A program made the position numbers and the translations under genes. Below, in pieces: positions 18,135 to 25,869 of a stretch of 36,939 bases of DNA. Where the stretch lies: the NCBI RefSeq assembly GCF_011516825.1, contig NZ_WOTA01000029.1, forward strand, positions 1 through 36,939, given 5' to 3'. Every line of letters starts with the position of its first letter. Within the stretch, counting starts at the first letter, position 1. The notes below the pieces were generated by a model, which did no database searches, was not told the origin of the DNA, and saw only the letters and a program-made list of their open reading frames with translations. Source of the DNA: Acetobacter oeni. Lineage in GTDB: Bacteria; Pseudomonadota; Alphaproteobacteria; Acetobacterales; Acetobacteraceae.

Positions 18135-18307
18135 CTTCATCTTCTATTCCTCAAGGAAGGAGTCCTGAGCCTAAAGATATCCCGAAAGCGTAAGATCTAT
18201 GAATAAGACTTTATGGAATCACGTCGGTGTTTTCGACAGGATTTTTTATGGTGTTCACCATGCAGGCTGGTCGTCCCGACCGCTCAGACGGCCTGGACGC
18301 CCCTTAC

Positions 18308-18338
18308 CATCAAAGAAATCCGGTGCGTTTCTTTGATG
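18308..18338 (-). terminator. 11-bp hairpin downstream of heme operon
   Basis: The arms CATCAAAGAAA (18308-18318) and TTTCTTTGATG (18328-18338) pair perfectly around a 9-base loop. The hairpin sits 17 bases beyond the monooxygenase stop codon in the operon's reading direction. No T run follows it, so it may be a terminator or an mRNA-protecting stem; placement is the main argument. Confidence 0.45.
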
Positions 18339-18354
18339 CTACTGTTTCAGAGCC

Positions 18355-18669
18355 TCAACCTCCAATATTCTGCAAAACCTCAAATCCTTCAAAGACTGGC
18401 GGCCCTATTGTGAGTTTGCTTCCCTCTCCAGCGGAAGCATGAGCCTGCCGAAACTGTTCCGATTCCGTCCAGGCGACAAAAGCGTCGTATGATTCCCAGA
18501 CAGTGTGCGAGGCGTAAAGGACATGGTCTTCCTTTGCAGATCCTTTCAGAAACTGGAACGATACGAAACCGGGGACAGTCCGAAGCAGGACATCGCGCTG
18601 CAGCCAGCGCTGCCTGAAGGCTTCTTCGCAGTCGGGTGCTACCTTGAAGCGGTTCATGGCGATGTACAT
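18355..18669 (-). CDS. hmoA: Heme-degrading monooxygenase, IsdG/HmoA type
   Basis: A 104-residue ABM-fold protein. The residues corresponding to the IsdG catalytic triad are visible: Asn6 (YIAMNRF), Trp67 (FVAWTESE) and His77 (FRQAH), nearly identical in spacing to IsdG N7/W67/H77. VPGFVSFQFLKG and LYASHTVWES are family blocks. These enzymes open the heme ring and free iron in the cytoplasm. The gene overlaps the hmuV end by 16 bases and is last in the heme operon, so it would act on imported heme. The product type (biliverdin-like or otherwise) cannot be told. Confidence 0.85.
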   Translation of the reverse strand: MYIAMNRFKVAPDCEEAFRQRWLQRDVLLRTVPGFVSFQFLKGSAKEDHVLYASHTVWESYDAFVAWTESEQFRQAHASAGEGSKLTIGPPVFEGFEVLQNIGG

Positions 18670-19496
18670 TGAGTATTCTCCCTTTTGATTGGAAAGCTGG
18701 ACGCCATAACGTCATGCGGTGTTATAAAAGGACGGCCAGAATGGTCATGGATATGGACGCGATGTGTTTCGACCCGGAAGATGGCACGAAGCATATCAGT
18801 CGTCAGGATCTCGAGCGGCGTGCCTTCAGCATGTACCCTGCCATCGCATAACACGATTATTCGATCTGCGATGGCGGCGGCCCAGTTGAGGTCGTGCAGA
18901 ACCATCACACACATGCCTTCACCCTGGCGCGTATGTTCACGGGCAATGCCCAGGATCAGTTTCTGACGCGCCAGATCCTGAGCCGAGATGGGTTCGTCCA
19001 GCAGCAGAAGTCCTGAAGGGCCCTCCCCCGCGCGAAGCTGCACCAGAACACGGGCGAAATGGGCGCGCTGACGTTCTCCTCCCGAGAGGCTCATGATATC
19101 GCGGTCAGCAAGATGGGCGAGCCCCACCTGTTCCAGCGCCTGCATCACTGTTGCGGACGTGGAACGGGCGGGACGGGTATGGGTTCTGTGTAATGCGCCC
19201 ATTTGCACCAGCTCCCGGATGGAGAAGCGTGCCCGTAGCAGAAAATCCTGCGCCAGCATGGCACGACGCTTCGCAAGCAGATCGGGGGCAAGAGACGGGA
19301 CATCGTTACCATCAAGTGTGACCTTTCCGCTGAGAGGATGTAGAAGCCCGGCTGCCAGACGCAGAAGTGTGCTCTTTCCCGCCCCATTGGGGCCGACGAT
19401 CGCAATGATTTCACCCCGGTGCGCGACAACGCTTATATTTTGAAGAAGCATCCGTTCGCCTGCGCGGAAAGACACGTCATTGATCAGAAGTGTCAT
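18654..19496 (-). CDS. hmuV: Heme ABC transporter ATP-binding protein HmuV
   Basis: 280 residues from the ATG at 19496, which overlaps the hmuU stop by ATGA; an in-frame upstream start at 19535 is less likely. Walker A GPNGAGKST at residues 35-43, signature LSGGERQRAHFAR, Walker B LLLLDEPIS, H-loop VLHDLNWAA. The family (FecE/BtuD/HmuV) energises heme or siderophore import with an FecCD permease. Context between hmuU and a heme monooxygenase points to heme. Confidence 0.92.
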   Translation of the reverse strand: MTLLINDVSFRAGERMLLQNISVVAHRGEIIAIVGPNGAGKSTLLRLAAGLLHPLSGKVTLDGNDVPSLAPDLLAKRRAMLAQDFLLRARFSIRELVQMGALHRTHTRPARSTSATVMQALEQVGLAHLADRDIMSLSGGERQRAHFARVLVQLRAGEGPSGLLLLDEPISAQDLARQKLILGIAREHTRQGEGMCVMVLHDLNWAAAIADRIIVLCDGRVHAEGTPLEILTTDMLRAIFRVETHRVHIHDHSGRPFITPHDVMASSFPIKRENTQCTSP

Positions 19497-20521
19497 GAGG
19501 GCACGTCTATCTGATGCGCCCGTGCCAGCAGCCATACAAACACGGGTGCGCCGATCGCTGCTGTCACGACCCCCACAGGCACATCGGCTGGAATGGCGAT
19601 AATGCGTGCAAGCGTATCGGCAATGAGCAGAAGAACCGCGCCCAACAGGGCACTCGCAGGCAACAGGATACGATGATCGGGCCCTGTCACGATGCGAACG
19701 AGATGTGGCACTACAACCCCGATAAATCCGATGACACCAACGAAAGCAACGACCGGTCCCGTCGCGACGGCCACCCCGAACATGGCCAGACGTTTGACGC
19801 GTTCGACACGATAACCCATCAGCCTGGCATCATCTTCTCCGAGCAGCAGAGCATTCAGGGGAGCGGAGATCAGAGCCATGCTAAAGGCCGCAATCAGAAG
19901 GAAAGGTGCGAGAATGAGGATTTGCGACCACGCAGCACCCGACAGACTACCCATTGTCCAGAAGGTCAGATCCCGTAATGCCGTGTCGTTGGCGCGAAAG
20001 ATCAGAATGCCGGTGATCGCGCTGGCGAATGCACCGAGCGCCACGCCAGCGAGAGTGACCAGGGTGGTCGAAGTCAGTCCGTTGCGTGTGGCGAAGATGT
20101 AGAGGAGCGTCGTGCTGGCCAGTCCTCCAGCCATTCCTGCCGCAGGAACGGCCCAGTAAGACAGCAGCCCGGAGCCCAGCGCGGTTCCTCCCATCACGAT
20201 CACGCTTGCAGCACCAAGCGCCGCTCCGGATGAAACGCCGATGAGGCCGGGATCTGCCAGCGGATTGCGAAAGAGACCCTGCATGACCGCGCCTGAAACG
20301 GCGAGCGCGGCCCCGGTCAGCGTGGCGAGAACGACACGAGGGGCGCGGATCTGCGTGATGATCAGCCACGACATATCCTCGTCAGCGCTTCCAGTTGTAT
20401 GCAGAAGATTGTGAAAACCGATGCCCGTCGCTCCTACCATCAGCGATGCAATGACCGCTGTGACCAAAAGGATTACCAGACCAAGCATGACGCCGATCGG
20501 AGAAGGGCGGGCAATATTCAT
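19493..20521 (-). CDS. hmuU: Heme ABC transporter permease HmuU (FecCD family)
   Basis: 342 residues with about ten hydrophobic helices and the FecCD hallmark block GAVMQGLFRNPLADPGLIGV. The coupling region (EDDARLMGYRVERVKRL) that contacts the ATPase and the loop FIGVVVPHLVRIVTGPDHR are present. It forms the inner-membrane channel for heme. It overlaps hmuT by ATGA at 20518-20521 and hmuV likewise, so the three are translationally coupled. Confidence 0.93.
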   Translation of the reverse strand: MNIARPSPIGVMLGLVILLVTAVIASLMVGATGIGFHNLLHTTGSADEDMSWLIITQIRAPRVVLATLTGAALAVSGAVMQGLFRNPLADPGLIGVSSGAALGAASVIVMGGTALGSGLLSYWAVPAAGMAGGLASTTLLYIFATRNGLTSTTLVTLAGVALGAFASAITGILIFRANDTALRDLTFWTMGSLSGAAWSQILILAPFLLIAAFSMALISAPLNALLLGEDDARLMGYRVERVKRLAMFGVAVATGPVVAFVGVIGFIGVVVPHLVRIVTGPDHRILLPASALLGAVLLLIADTLARIIAIPADVPVGVVTAAIGAPVFVWLLARAHQIDVPS

Positions 20522-21453
20522 GTCGGCGCAGCCGCCTCGATCATGTGCGCCAGTTCCAGAGCCGCATCAGGGGTGCGGGGACCAAAGCCGAGTAACCGCT
20601 CGCCCTCCATGGTGATGATGGCACCCCGTTGGCCCGCAGGCGTGAGACGAAAGCCCGGATCGGCAAACAGGTCCGGGCGGATACTGCTTTCATTCTGAGC
20701 CATGGTCAGGATGATATCGGGCTGCAAAGAGGGCAGCGCTTCATCGTCCACGATCTTGTAGCCCTGCATGCCGCTTCCAGCGTTGATCGCCCCAGTCAGG
20801 CGAATGACCGCGTCCGCCGCCGTGCCAGACCCTGCAGCGAGTGGATGGCCATTCGTCATGCGCATGATGAACAGCACGCGGCGATTGACGGGGTGGTTGG
20901 TGCGCCAATTGGCCAGGGCGCGGAATCCGTCATCGATCCGGGCGCAGAGTGTCTGGCCCGCTGCCTGTGCCCCGACGACATTTGCAAGAAATTCTGTGCG
21001 TGCGCGAATGGCTTCAGGAGAGGGGGTGGCATCCACGAAAATGATCGGCCTCCCGGATGCGACCAGTTGCAGAAGAGTTGCGGGTGGACCGGCGTCATTC
21101 ATGACGAGGATCAGGTCCGGTCGAAGGGAAAGCACGCCTTCGGCGGACAATGCCCGCATGTAACCAACGGATTTCTTTTGCTGAAGCGCCTGTGTGGGCC
21201 AGGTCGATGTTGTATCAACCGCAATAATCCTGTCCTGCGCGCCAAGATCATAAAGTGTTTCGGTGATACTGCCCCCAATGCAGATAATCCGGCGCACTGG
21301 CCCGATCGTTATCGTGCGTCCACGACAGTCACGAATACTTCGTTCCCCGGCGGCAAGGGCGATCCGCGATATCCCGACCAGCCCAAGACCTGTCATCAGG
21401 CTGACAGTAGTACTGAAATGTCTGCGGGTCAGTCCGTCCGGATAACTCTGCAT
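20518..21453 (-). CDS. hmuT: Periplasmic heme-binding protein HmuT
   Basis: 311 residues, periplasmic binding protein of the PF01497 type. The N-terminus has a twin-arginine-like signal (TRRHFSTTVSLMTGLGLVG, with RR but a loose consensus), then the RRIICIGGSITETLYDLG core. The block SGTAADAVIRLTGAINAG and ALPSLQPDIILTM resemble hemin-binding HmuT proteins. It carries heme from the receptor to HmuUV. The start overlaps the receptor stop (TGATG at 21451-21455). Confidence 0.9.
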   Translation of the reverse strand: MQSYPDGLTRRHFSTTVSLMTGLGLVGISRIALAAGERSIRDCRGRTITIGPVRRIICIGGSITETLYDLGAQDRIIAVDTTSTWPTQALQQKKSVGYMRALSAEGVLSLRPDLILVMNDAGPPATLLQLVASGRPIIFVDATPSPEAIRARTEFLANVVGAQAAGQTLCARIDDGFRALANWRTNHPVNRRVLFIMRMTNGHPLAAGSGTAADAVIRLTGAINAGSGMQGYKIVDDEALPSLQPDIILTMAQNESSIRPDLFADPGFRLTPAGQRGAIITMEGERLLGFGPRTPDAALELAHMIEAAAPT

Positions 21454-23777
21454 CAGAAGTCGATCCTTGCTGTTACTTTGAAAGAACGTCCAGGCTGGGT
21501 GTAGTAGCGTTGCGACAGCGAACTGGATGTCTGGCCGTAAGGAAGAGAGGCGGCATTGTAGTATGCTTTATTAAAAATATTGTACATACCGGCTTGTATA
21601 CGAAGCGGTCTGTAGAATGATGGGCTGTACCACCCGGTCAGGTCAAACAAAACATAGCCACCGGTTTTCCACTGATTTGTGAGCGTGCCGGTCGTGGTGA
21701 GATATTTGGCGTTGTCACGCGAAGAAGCGAACGTAGCGGAAAGATCGGTTCCCCAACGCTCGGTTTTGTATCCAAAGCCGATGATTCCGCGGAATGGTGC
21801 GACGGAAGCGAGGTGGAAGTTCATATCGGTATCGCGACCGTCAGTGTAGGCGAATGACCCCCATGTGTGCCAGTGTTTGTCGAAAGCCCAATGGACGTTC
21901 GCTTCCGTGCCATAAATGCGGACATGCGCGAGGTTGGTATAGCTATAGCACAGATAGTAACCGCTACACCCGGAAACCCCTTCCATATCGATGTAATTTT
22001 TATAGTAATTGTCGTAGAAGGATATATTAAAACCTCTTTCAGAATCACCATATTTTGCACCCACTTCCCATCCTCTGCTGCTTTCCGGTTTGAGATTGGG
22101 ATTGCCGATGACCTGATAATAAGGTGGTGTGCTGTAGTTGAGGTATTCTTCCGTTGCCGAAGGGGCGCGGTAAGCCTGCGAATACAGCGCATAGAGTGTC
22201 AGGTCGTGTGTCACCCTGGCTTCGATGAGCACTTTTGGAGAGAAATGCGAGCCATGAGTACCGTGTGGGAGCCCCGTATAGCCCGCATTGGCCTGATAGG
22301 ACGCGGTGTTGTGTGGGTCACGCTGGAAGTAATCGAAGCGGAAGCCGGGGGTGATATGGAACCATTCACTGGCTCCTATGCCGATACGATCTTGTAGGAG
22401 AGCCCCAAGATCTGTGCCGTGAACTTTCGGCATATCTGAAAAATTGTTGTGAAGATAAGGGCTGGATACCGCCTGCTGGCCAGTCTGAGTCTGGTAGGTA
22501 TCGGTCAGGAAGACCTCGCCGCCGTAAGTAATTGCATGATGGAGTGGCCCAGTGAAAATATTGTTGGTGGCTGAGCCTTTCACGCCATAAGACTGCACCG
22601 GTAGCGTCAGGTGTTCATGGGTATAAGTGGATGCTTTGGCGCTGTCGTTGTTGGTGATATCGGTATCGGTTTTAATCTGTTGCCAGTAGGCGAGGAAATG
22701 AGCCTCCCTGAAAAGGGATGTCGGGGTTTCGCCCTGATAATCATAGTCCATGGAAACACGGGAGCGCTGGTTTTCGCTACGGGTCATGTAGCGGTCGGTC
22801 GCTGTTGTTTCTGACGTGCGTGTGCGTTCATTATAGTTGTGGTCAAACCATTCGCCTGTCAGGCCGATCCGATGCCCTCCTTCGAAATAATGACGTATTT
22901 TTCCGAGAAAACTGCCCTGCGTATAGCTGGCGGGATTTTTCTTGGTACGCGTCCGTCCGTAACCTTCAATATTTCCTTCATTCCCGGTTTCGCTGCCGTT
23001 CTGGTACCCACCCTGAAGCAGGAAGACCGTATTGTTGTAGCGTGCCGCAAAGGCCTGATCCAGCAACGCCGCTTCGGCGGCGCCATTATAGGTCAGTTTT
23101 GTAATGCCACCGAATGTCTTGCCGGGTTTGAGGATGTCTTCCGGATCAAGCGTGCGCAGAGCAATAACTCCTCCCAGAGCGCCAGTGCCGAAGAAACTGG
23201 AATCGGCGCTTTTTACGACGTCAATTGCGCCGAGAGAATTGAAATCAAAGGAGTTTACTCCGCCCTGGGCTGTATTGAACGAACCTGCATAGGCTCCGTC
23301 GTTGGCCCAGGGCATACGTACGCCATCAATAGTTGTCAGAATACGGTTCTGGTCAAGGCCACGAATATTAATACTGGAATTGCCCGCGCTGTAATTCACG
23401 GAGGCGTCGACACGACGTGAGTAGTCGTCGAGACTGTCGATCTGTCGATCACGAAATGTCTTATAAGTTGTGGTGGTGGTAAGAACGCCGGATTTTCCGA
23501 CCGAACTGTGATCCCTGTCCGGATCGAACTTCATCGAATCAATGACATCTGTGACACCCTGAATTTTCAATGCCGGCAGAGCAATGGGTGCCGGCGGAGC
23601 GGCAGGCGGGGATATTTTGACTTTCTTTCCGGAAGAATAAGAGGGGACATGCAGTTTTTGGGAACTGTCGGTTTCGGTAGCAGCGAAAACGGGTGTCATA
23701 CCAGCGTAAACAAAGGCTGTCGTTGTCAACATGGAGAGATAGCCCGCATGGAGCGATCGTGAGCGGAACCTTTTCAT
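21453..23777 (-). CDS. hmuR: TonB-dependent heme receptor (HmuR-like)
   Basis: 774 residues. A signal peptide (to about PVFA) is followed by a proline-rich spacer, a plug domain (SSINIRGLDQNRILTTIDGV, and SSFFGTGALGGVIALRT) and a 22-strand barrel ending in KVTARIDF with terminal Phe. The boxes YRAP (FRAP-like) and NPNLKPE are typical of heme receptors. Unusually, no histidine lies between these two boxes, where HmuR/HemR receptors carry a heme-ligating His; tyrosines are present instead. It is first in the operon, behind a Fur-box-like site, so iron repression is expected. No TonB or ExbBD gene is in the window. Confidence 0.88.
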   Translation of the reverse strand: MKRFRSRSLHAGYLSMLTTTAFVYAGMTPVFAATETDSSQKLHVPSYSSGKKVKISPPAAPPAPIALPALKIQGVTDVIDSMKFDPDRDHSSVGKSGVLTTTTTYKTFRDRQIDSLDDYSRRVDASVNYSAGNSSINIRGLDQNRILTTIDGVRMPWANDGAYAGSFNTAQGGVNSFDFNSLGAIDVVKSADSSFFGTGALGGVIALRTLDPEDILKPGKTFGGITKLTYNGAAEAALLDQAFAARYNNTVFLLQGGYQNGSETGNEGNIEGYGRTRTKKNPASYTQGSFLGKIRHYFEGGHRIGLTGEWFDHNYNERTRTSETTATDRYMTRSENQRSRVSMDYDYQGETPTSLFREAHFLAYWQQIKTDTDITNNDSAKASTYTHEHLTLPVQSYGVKGSATNNIFTGPLHHAITYGGEVFLTDTYQTQTGQQAVSSPYLHNNFSDMPKVHGTDLGALLQDRIGIGASEWFHITPGFRFDYFQRDPHNTASYQANAGYTGLPHGTHGSHFSPKVLIEARVTHDLTLYALYSQAYRAPSATEEYLNYSTPPYYQVIGNPNLKPESSRGWEVGAKYGDSERGFNISFYDNYYKNYIDMEGVSGCSGYYLCYSYTNLAHVRIYGTEANVHWAFDKHWHTWGSFAYTDGRDTDMNFHLASVAPFRGIIGFGYKTERWGTDLSATFASSRDNAKYLTTTGTLTNQWKTGGYVLFDLTGWYSPSFYRPLRIQAGMYNIFNKAYYNAASLPYGQTSSSLSQRYYTQPGRSFKVTARIDF

Positions 23778-23827
23778 CCCGGTGGAAACCTTTTTGTCTG
23801 GATTTAGTGCAACTAAGAATCGATTGC

Positions 23828-23856
23828 ATCTAAATTCGCTGCGCGGTCTCCGTCAA
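23828..23856 (-). promoter_or_regulatory. Candidate sigma70-like promoter of heme operon
   Basis: On the minus strand TTGACG (23856-23851) is followed after exactly 17 bases by TTAGAT (23833-23828), about 50 bases before the receptor start. The hexamers are moderately good. Transcription start is not known. Confidence 0.5.
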
Positions 23857-23872
23857 CTGGTTTGGGTGTATT

Positions 23873-23891
23873 GCGTATGATTATCATTTGC
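23873..23891. promoter_or_regulatory. Candidate Fur box upstream of the heme receptor
   Basis: On the minus strand the 19-mer GCAAATGATAATCATACGC matches the classic Fur box (GATAATGATAATCATTATC) at 13 of 19 positions, including the entire central core AATGATAATCAT. It lies about 17 bases upstream of the candidate -35. Iron-dependent repression by Fur is the likely meaning; in Alphaproteobacteria Mur/Irr-type alternatives exist. Confidence 0.6.
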
Positions 23892-24059
23892 ATGTGTCGT
23901 GTGGGCCACATCTTTTTCGATATGTTTTTCTTATGTGTTTTACTGAAAGAAAATGTAAGCGAGAAATCGGCATTGCCGCCATTGCTACGTTTTCGGGGAA
24001 ATTCCATACAAAGCTGGCATGCGGGGATGGTCTGTCAATCGGTCTGAAACGCTGTTGTA

Positions 24060-24420
24060 ACTTTTTCGCGGGAGTGTGAGGATAAAGCTAGCCGCGATGT
24101 GAATTGCCCGCATGAATGTATGAGCGCGCCAGTCATATCTGGTGGCCACCAGCCGCCATTCTTTTATTTTTGCAAACATGTTTTCAGTCAGACTTCTCTT
24201 TTTTATAAAGATGCCAGTTGTAAGCAGGATTTTCTTTTCTGTTTTTCTTCGGTGGAATACAGGTAGTGGACATTCCGCCCCGCAAGAGACTGCCTGATTC
24301 TGTTGCTTTCGTATCCTCGGTCTCCCCAATCCTGCCCTGCAGATCCGTCAGCAGAACATCAGCGCCTCTAAAGTCGGTGACCCGCCTTTCGATCACATGA
24401 AAACGGACAGAACGGAGCAT
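24060..24420 (-). pseudogene. IS5-family transposase remnant A
   Basis: Pieces in several minus-strand frames line up with the C-terminal half of an IS5/IS427-type transposase: VTDFRGADVLLTDL, then in another frame GDRGYESNRIRQSL (the DRGY block with the second catalytic Asp), then CIPPKKNRKENPAY, then ENMFAKIKEWRLVATRYDWR and HTFMRAIHIAASFILTL (the end with the catalytic Glu). At least two frameshifts are needed, one in the T6 run at 24199-24204. The front of the gene is absent. No ends could be assigned. Confidence 0.75.
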
Positions 24421-24432
24421 GGAGCCTTGAGT

Positions 24433-24640
24433 TCAGGCCACCTTTTGTTCGTCCGATATGGCGGGGAAAGCCCTTTTTTCAGGGCATTCTGTGATCAGGC
24501 TCGGGCCCCATGACCAGATGGCTGGAAGACAGATGATCGGGAAGAAGACGGTTGGGCATCTGTCGTATCTGATGGGTTTCTCCCGAGATTTCCGACTTGG
24601 AATGCAGGCAGTCTTTTTGAGAGAATCGCGCTGACAGAGA
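24433..24640 (-). pseudogene. IS5-family transposase remnant B with internal deletion
   Basis: In one minus-strand frame, ACIPSRKSREKPIRYD runs straight into RCPTVFFPIICLPAIWSWG. In intact IS5-type transposases these two blocks are separated by about 28 residues (KRR...ENMFGRLKDWRRVATRYD). The join falls at the repeated RYD, suggesting deletion between short repeats. The sequence differs from remnant A, so this was a second insertion. It is too short to function. Confidence 0.65.
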
Positions 24641-24975
24641 CAGACCGTGCGGGCGTGGGTTTCCGCCTGCGGTGTGTTCGAGCGGTACCGGCAGGTTCCA
24701 AAGTCCCTTTCGTGCCTTCCATGTCGACATTCTTTCGACTGTGTAGTTTCCGGCCCTGTCTGTCCGTCTCCTGCGATAGTGTTCTTACCAAGGAGCACTT
24801 CTGGGGTGGGGAACTGACGAGAGGGAATGGCATAAAGATTGTTGTGGCTGCTCTGTCAGGTACTGGTGAGTTACGATCTGCAACTGATCAATCGATATGG
24901 TAACTTTTGGAAGCGTATCAGAAATATAAATGGGTATTTGTGTTATATTTTTCTTCGTTAGTACATTGAAAGTAA

Positions 24976-25004
24976 GGATATTTGAAAAGAAACTTCAATA
25001 TTCC
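24976..25004. promoter_or_regulatory. Imperfect inverted repeat upstream of response regulator
   Basis: GGATATTTGAA (24976-24986) and TTCAATATTCC (24994-25004) are near-complementary with three central mismatches and a 7-base spacer. This is a plausible dimer-binding site in the promoter region of the operon. Function is unproven. Confidence 0.4.
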
Positions 25005-25009
25005 GGTAC

Positions 25010-25031
25010 TATTTTTCAGTTTTGAAAAATA
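25010..25031. promoter_or_regulatory. Perfect 9-bp inverted repeat (hairpin) in leader
   Basis: TATTTTTCA (25010-25018) and TGAAAAATA (25023-25031) pair exactly around GTTT. It lies about 104 bases upstream of the regulator start and next to the other inverted repeat. It could be an operator or a 5' leader hairpin. Confidence 0.5.
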
Positions 25032-25134
25032 ACGTCTCGTGGGGAATTTGGAACTTTCCTTCCTGATGAGGTGGAGACATACTCTTCCCTGAGCCACGAT
25101 ATCACCTAATATACTGAAAAGATGCCCATGTGCA

Positions 25135-25869
25135 GTGTCCGATAGTTCTGATCATGTCTGGTCTTCACCGCATCTTCTGGTCGTAGAAGATGATCCTGAA
25201 ATACGGAATCTTCTTTTGCGGTTCTTTTCATATGGTGGATACTTTGTCAGTTCTGCTGTCAATTTGGCAGAAGTAAAGCATTGTATAGAAAGTAGTGACA
25301 TTCATATGATCCTGCTTGATCTTATGCTTCCACAGGAAAGTGGGCAGGAGGTTTGTCAGTATATTCGTCAGACCACGGATGCTCCGATTATCATGGTGAC
25401 CGCGCTGGCAGATATTCAGGACAAAATTGCGGGCCTCAATCTGGGAGCCGATGATTATATCAGCAAACCCTTCGATCTTGCTGAACTTGAAGCTCGCGTT
25501 CGTGCGGTTCTGAGACGTGGGAAGCAGTCCCGGCAGCCTTCTTCATTGCCTGACGAATATGTGTTCGGTCCCTGGAAATTCGTCCCGGCCAAAAGGGCGC
25601 TTTACAGGGCGCCTGGTATTCGGCTGACCCTGAGCGGAGCCGAGACGGATCTGCTGCTCGTCTTCTGGCAGCATCAGCAAACTCTTCTTACCAGATCTGA
25701 GATCATCGGACTGATTCATGGAAACCCTAACGCCCTAGAAGAAAGAACGATTGATCTGCTCGTCAGCCGGTTGCGGCGGAAGCTTGCAGAAGGAGGACGC
25801 CAGCTTGAACTGATCCGTACCGTGCGCGGAGATGGTTACATCTTCGATCCGCGGGCATGCACTCCATGA
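25135..25869 (+). CDS. OmpR-family response regulator
   Basis: 244 residues. The receiver domain has the acidic pair Asp19/Asp20 (VVEDDPE), phospho-acceptor Asp62 (MILLDLMLP), Thr89 and Lys111 (YISKPFDL). The C-terminal winged helix (residues about 140-240) includes the LTLSGAETDLLLVFW block, SRLRRKLAE and IRTVRGDGYIFDP. The start is GTG at 25135, the only good start for the whole receiver. It overlaps the histidine-kinase gene and precedes an RND pump operon, so it likely activates the pump genes in response to envelope or toxic stress; the signal is unknown. Confidence 0.92.
   Translation: MSDSSDHVWSSPHLLVVEDDPEIRNLLLRFFSYGGYFVSSAVNLAEVKHCIESSDIHMILLDLMLPQESGQEVCQYIRQTTDAPIIMVTALADIQDKIAGLNLGADDYISKPFDLAELEARVRAVLRRGKQSRQPSSLPDEYVFGPWKFVPAKRALYRAPGIRLTLSGAETDLLLVFWQHQQTLLTRSEIIGLIHGNPNALEERTIDLLVSRLRRKLAEGGRQLELIRTVRGDGYIFDPRACTP

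Larger units (their letters stand above)
24640..25134. other. Gene-free AT-rich leader before the two-component operon
   Basis: From 24640 to about 24840 I see no recognisable gene; it may be further IS debris. From 24900 to 25110 the sequence becomes strongly AT-rich and contains two inverted repeats (24976-25004 and 25010-25031), listed separately. It probably holds the promoter of the response-regulator operon; a TTGAAA (24982-24987) and TACTAT (25007-25012) pair is spaced 19 bases, which is too wide to trust. Confidence 0.45.

Noticed and set aside
17293..18142. 8-bp target duplication around the IS6 element
   Set aside because: The flanking octamers share only the first four bases (CTTC); they do not match.
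17000..18400. Second copy of the tRNA-fMet 3' end (attR) at the right edge of the element
   Set aside because: No sequence like GGTTCAAATCCTGTCCCCGC was seen there.
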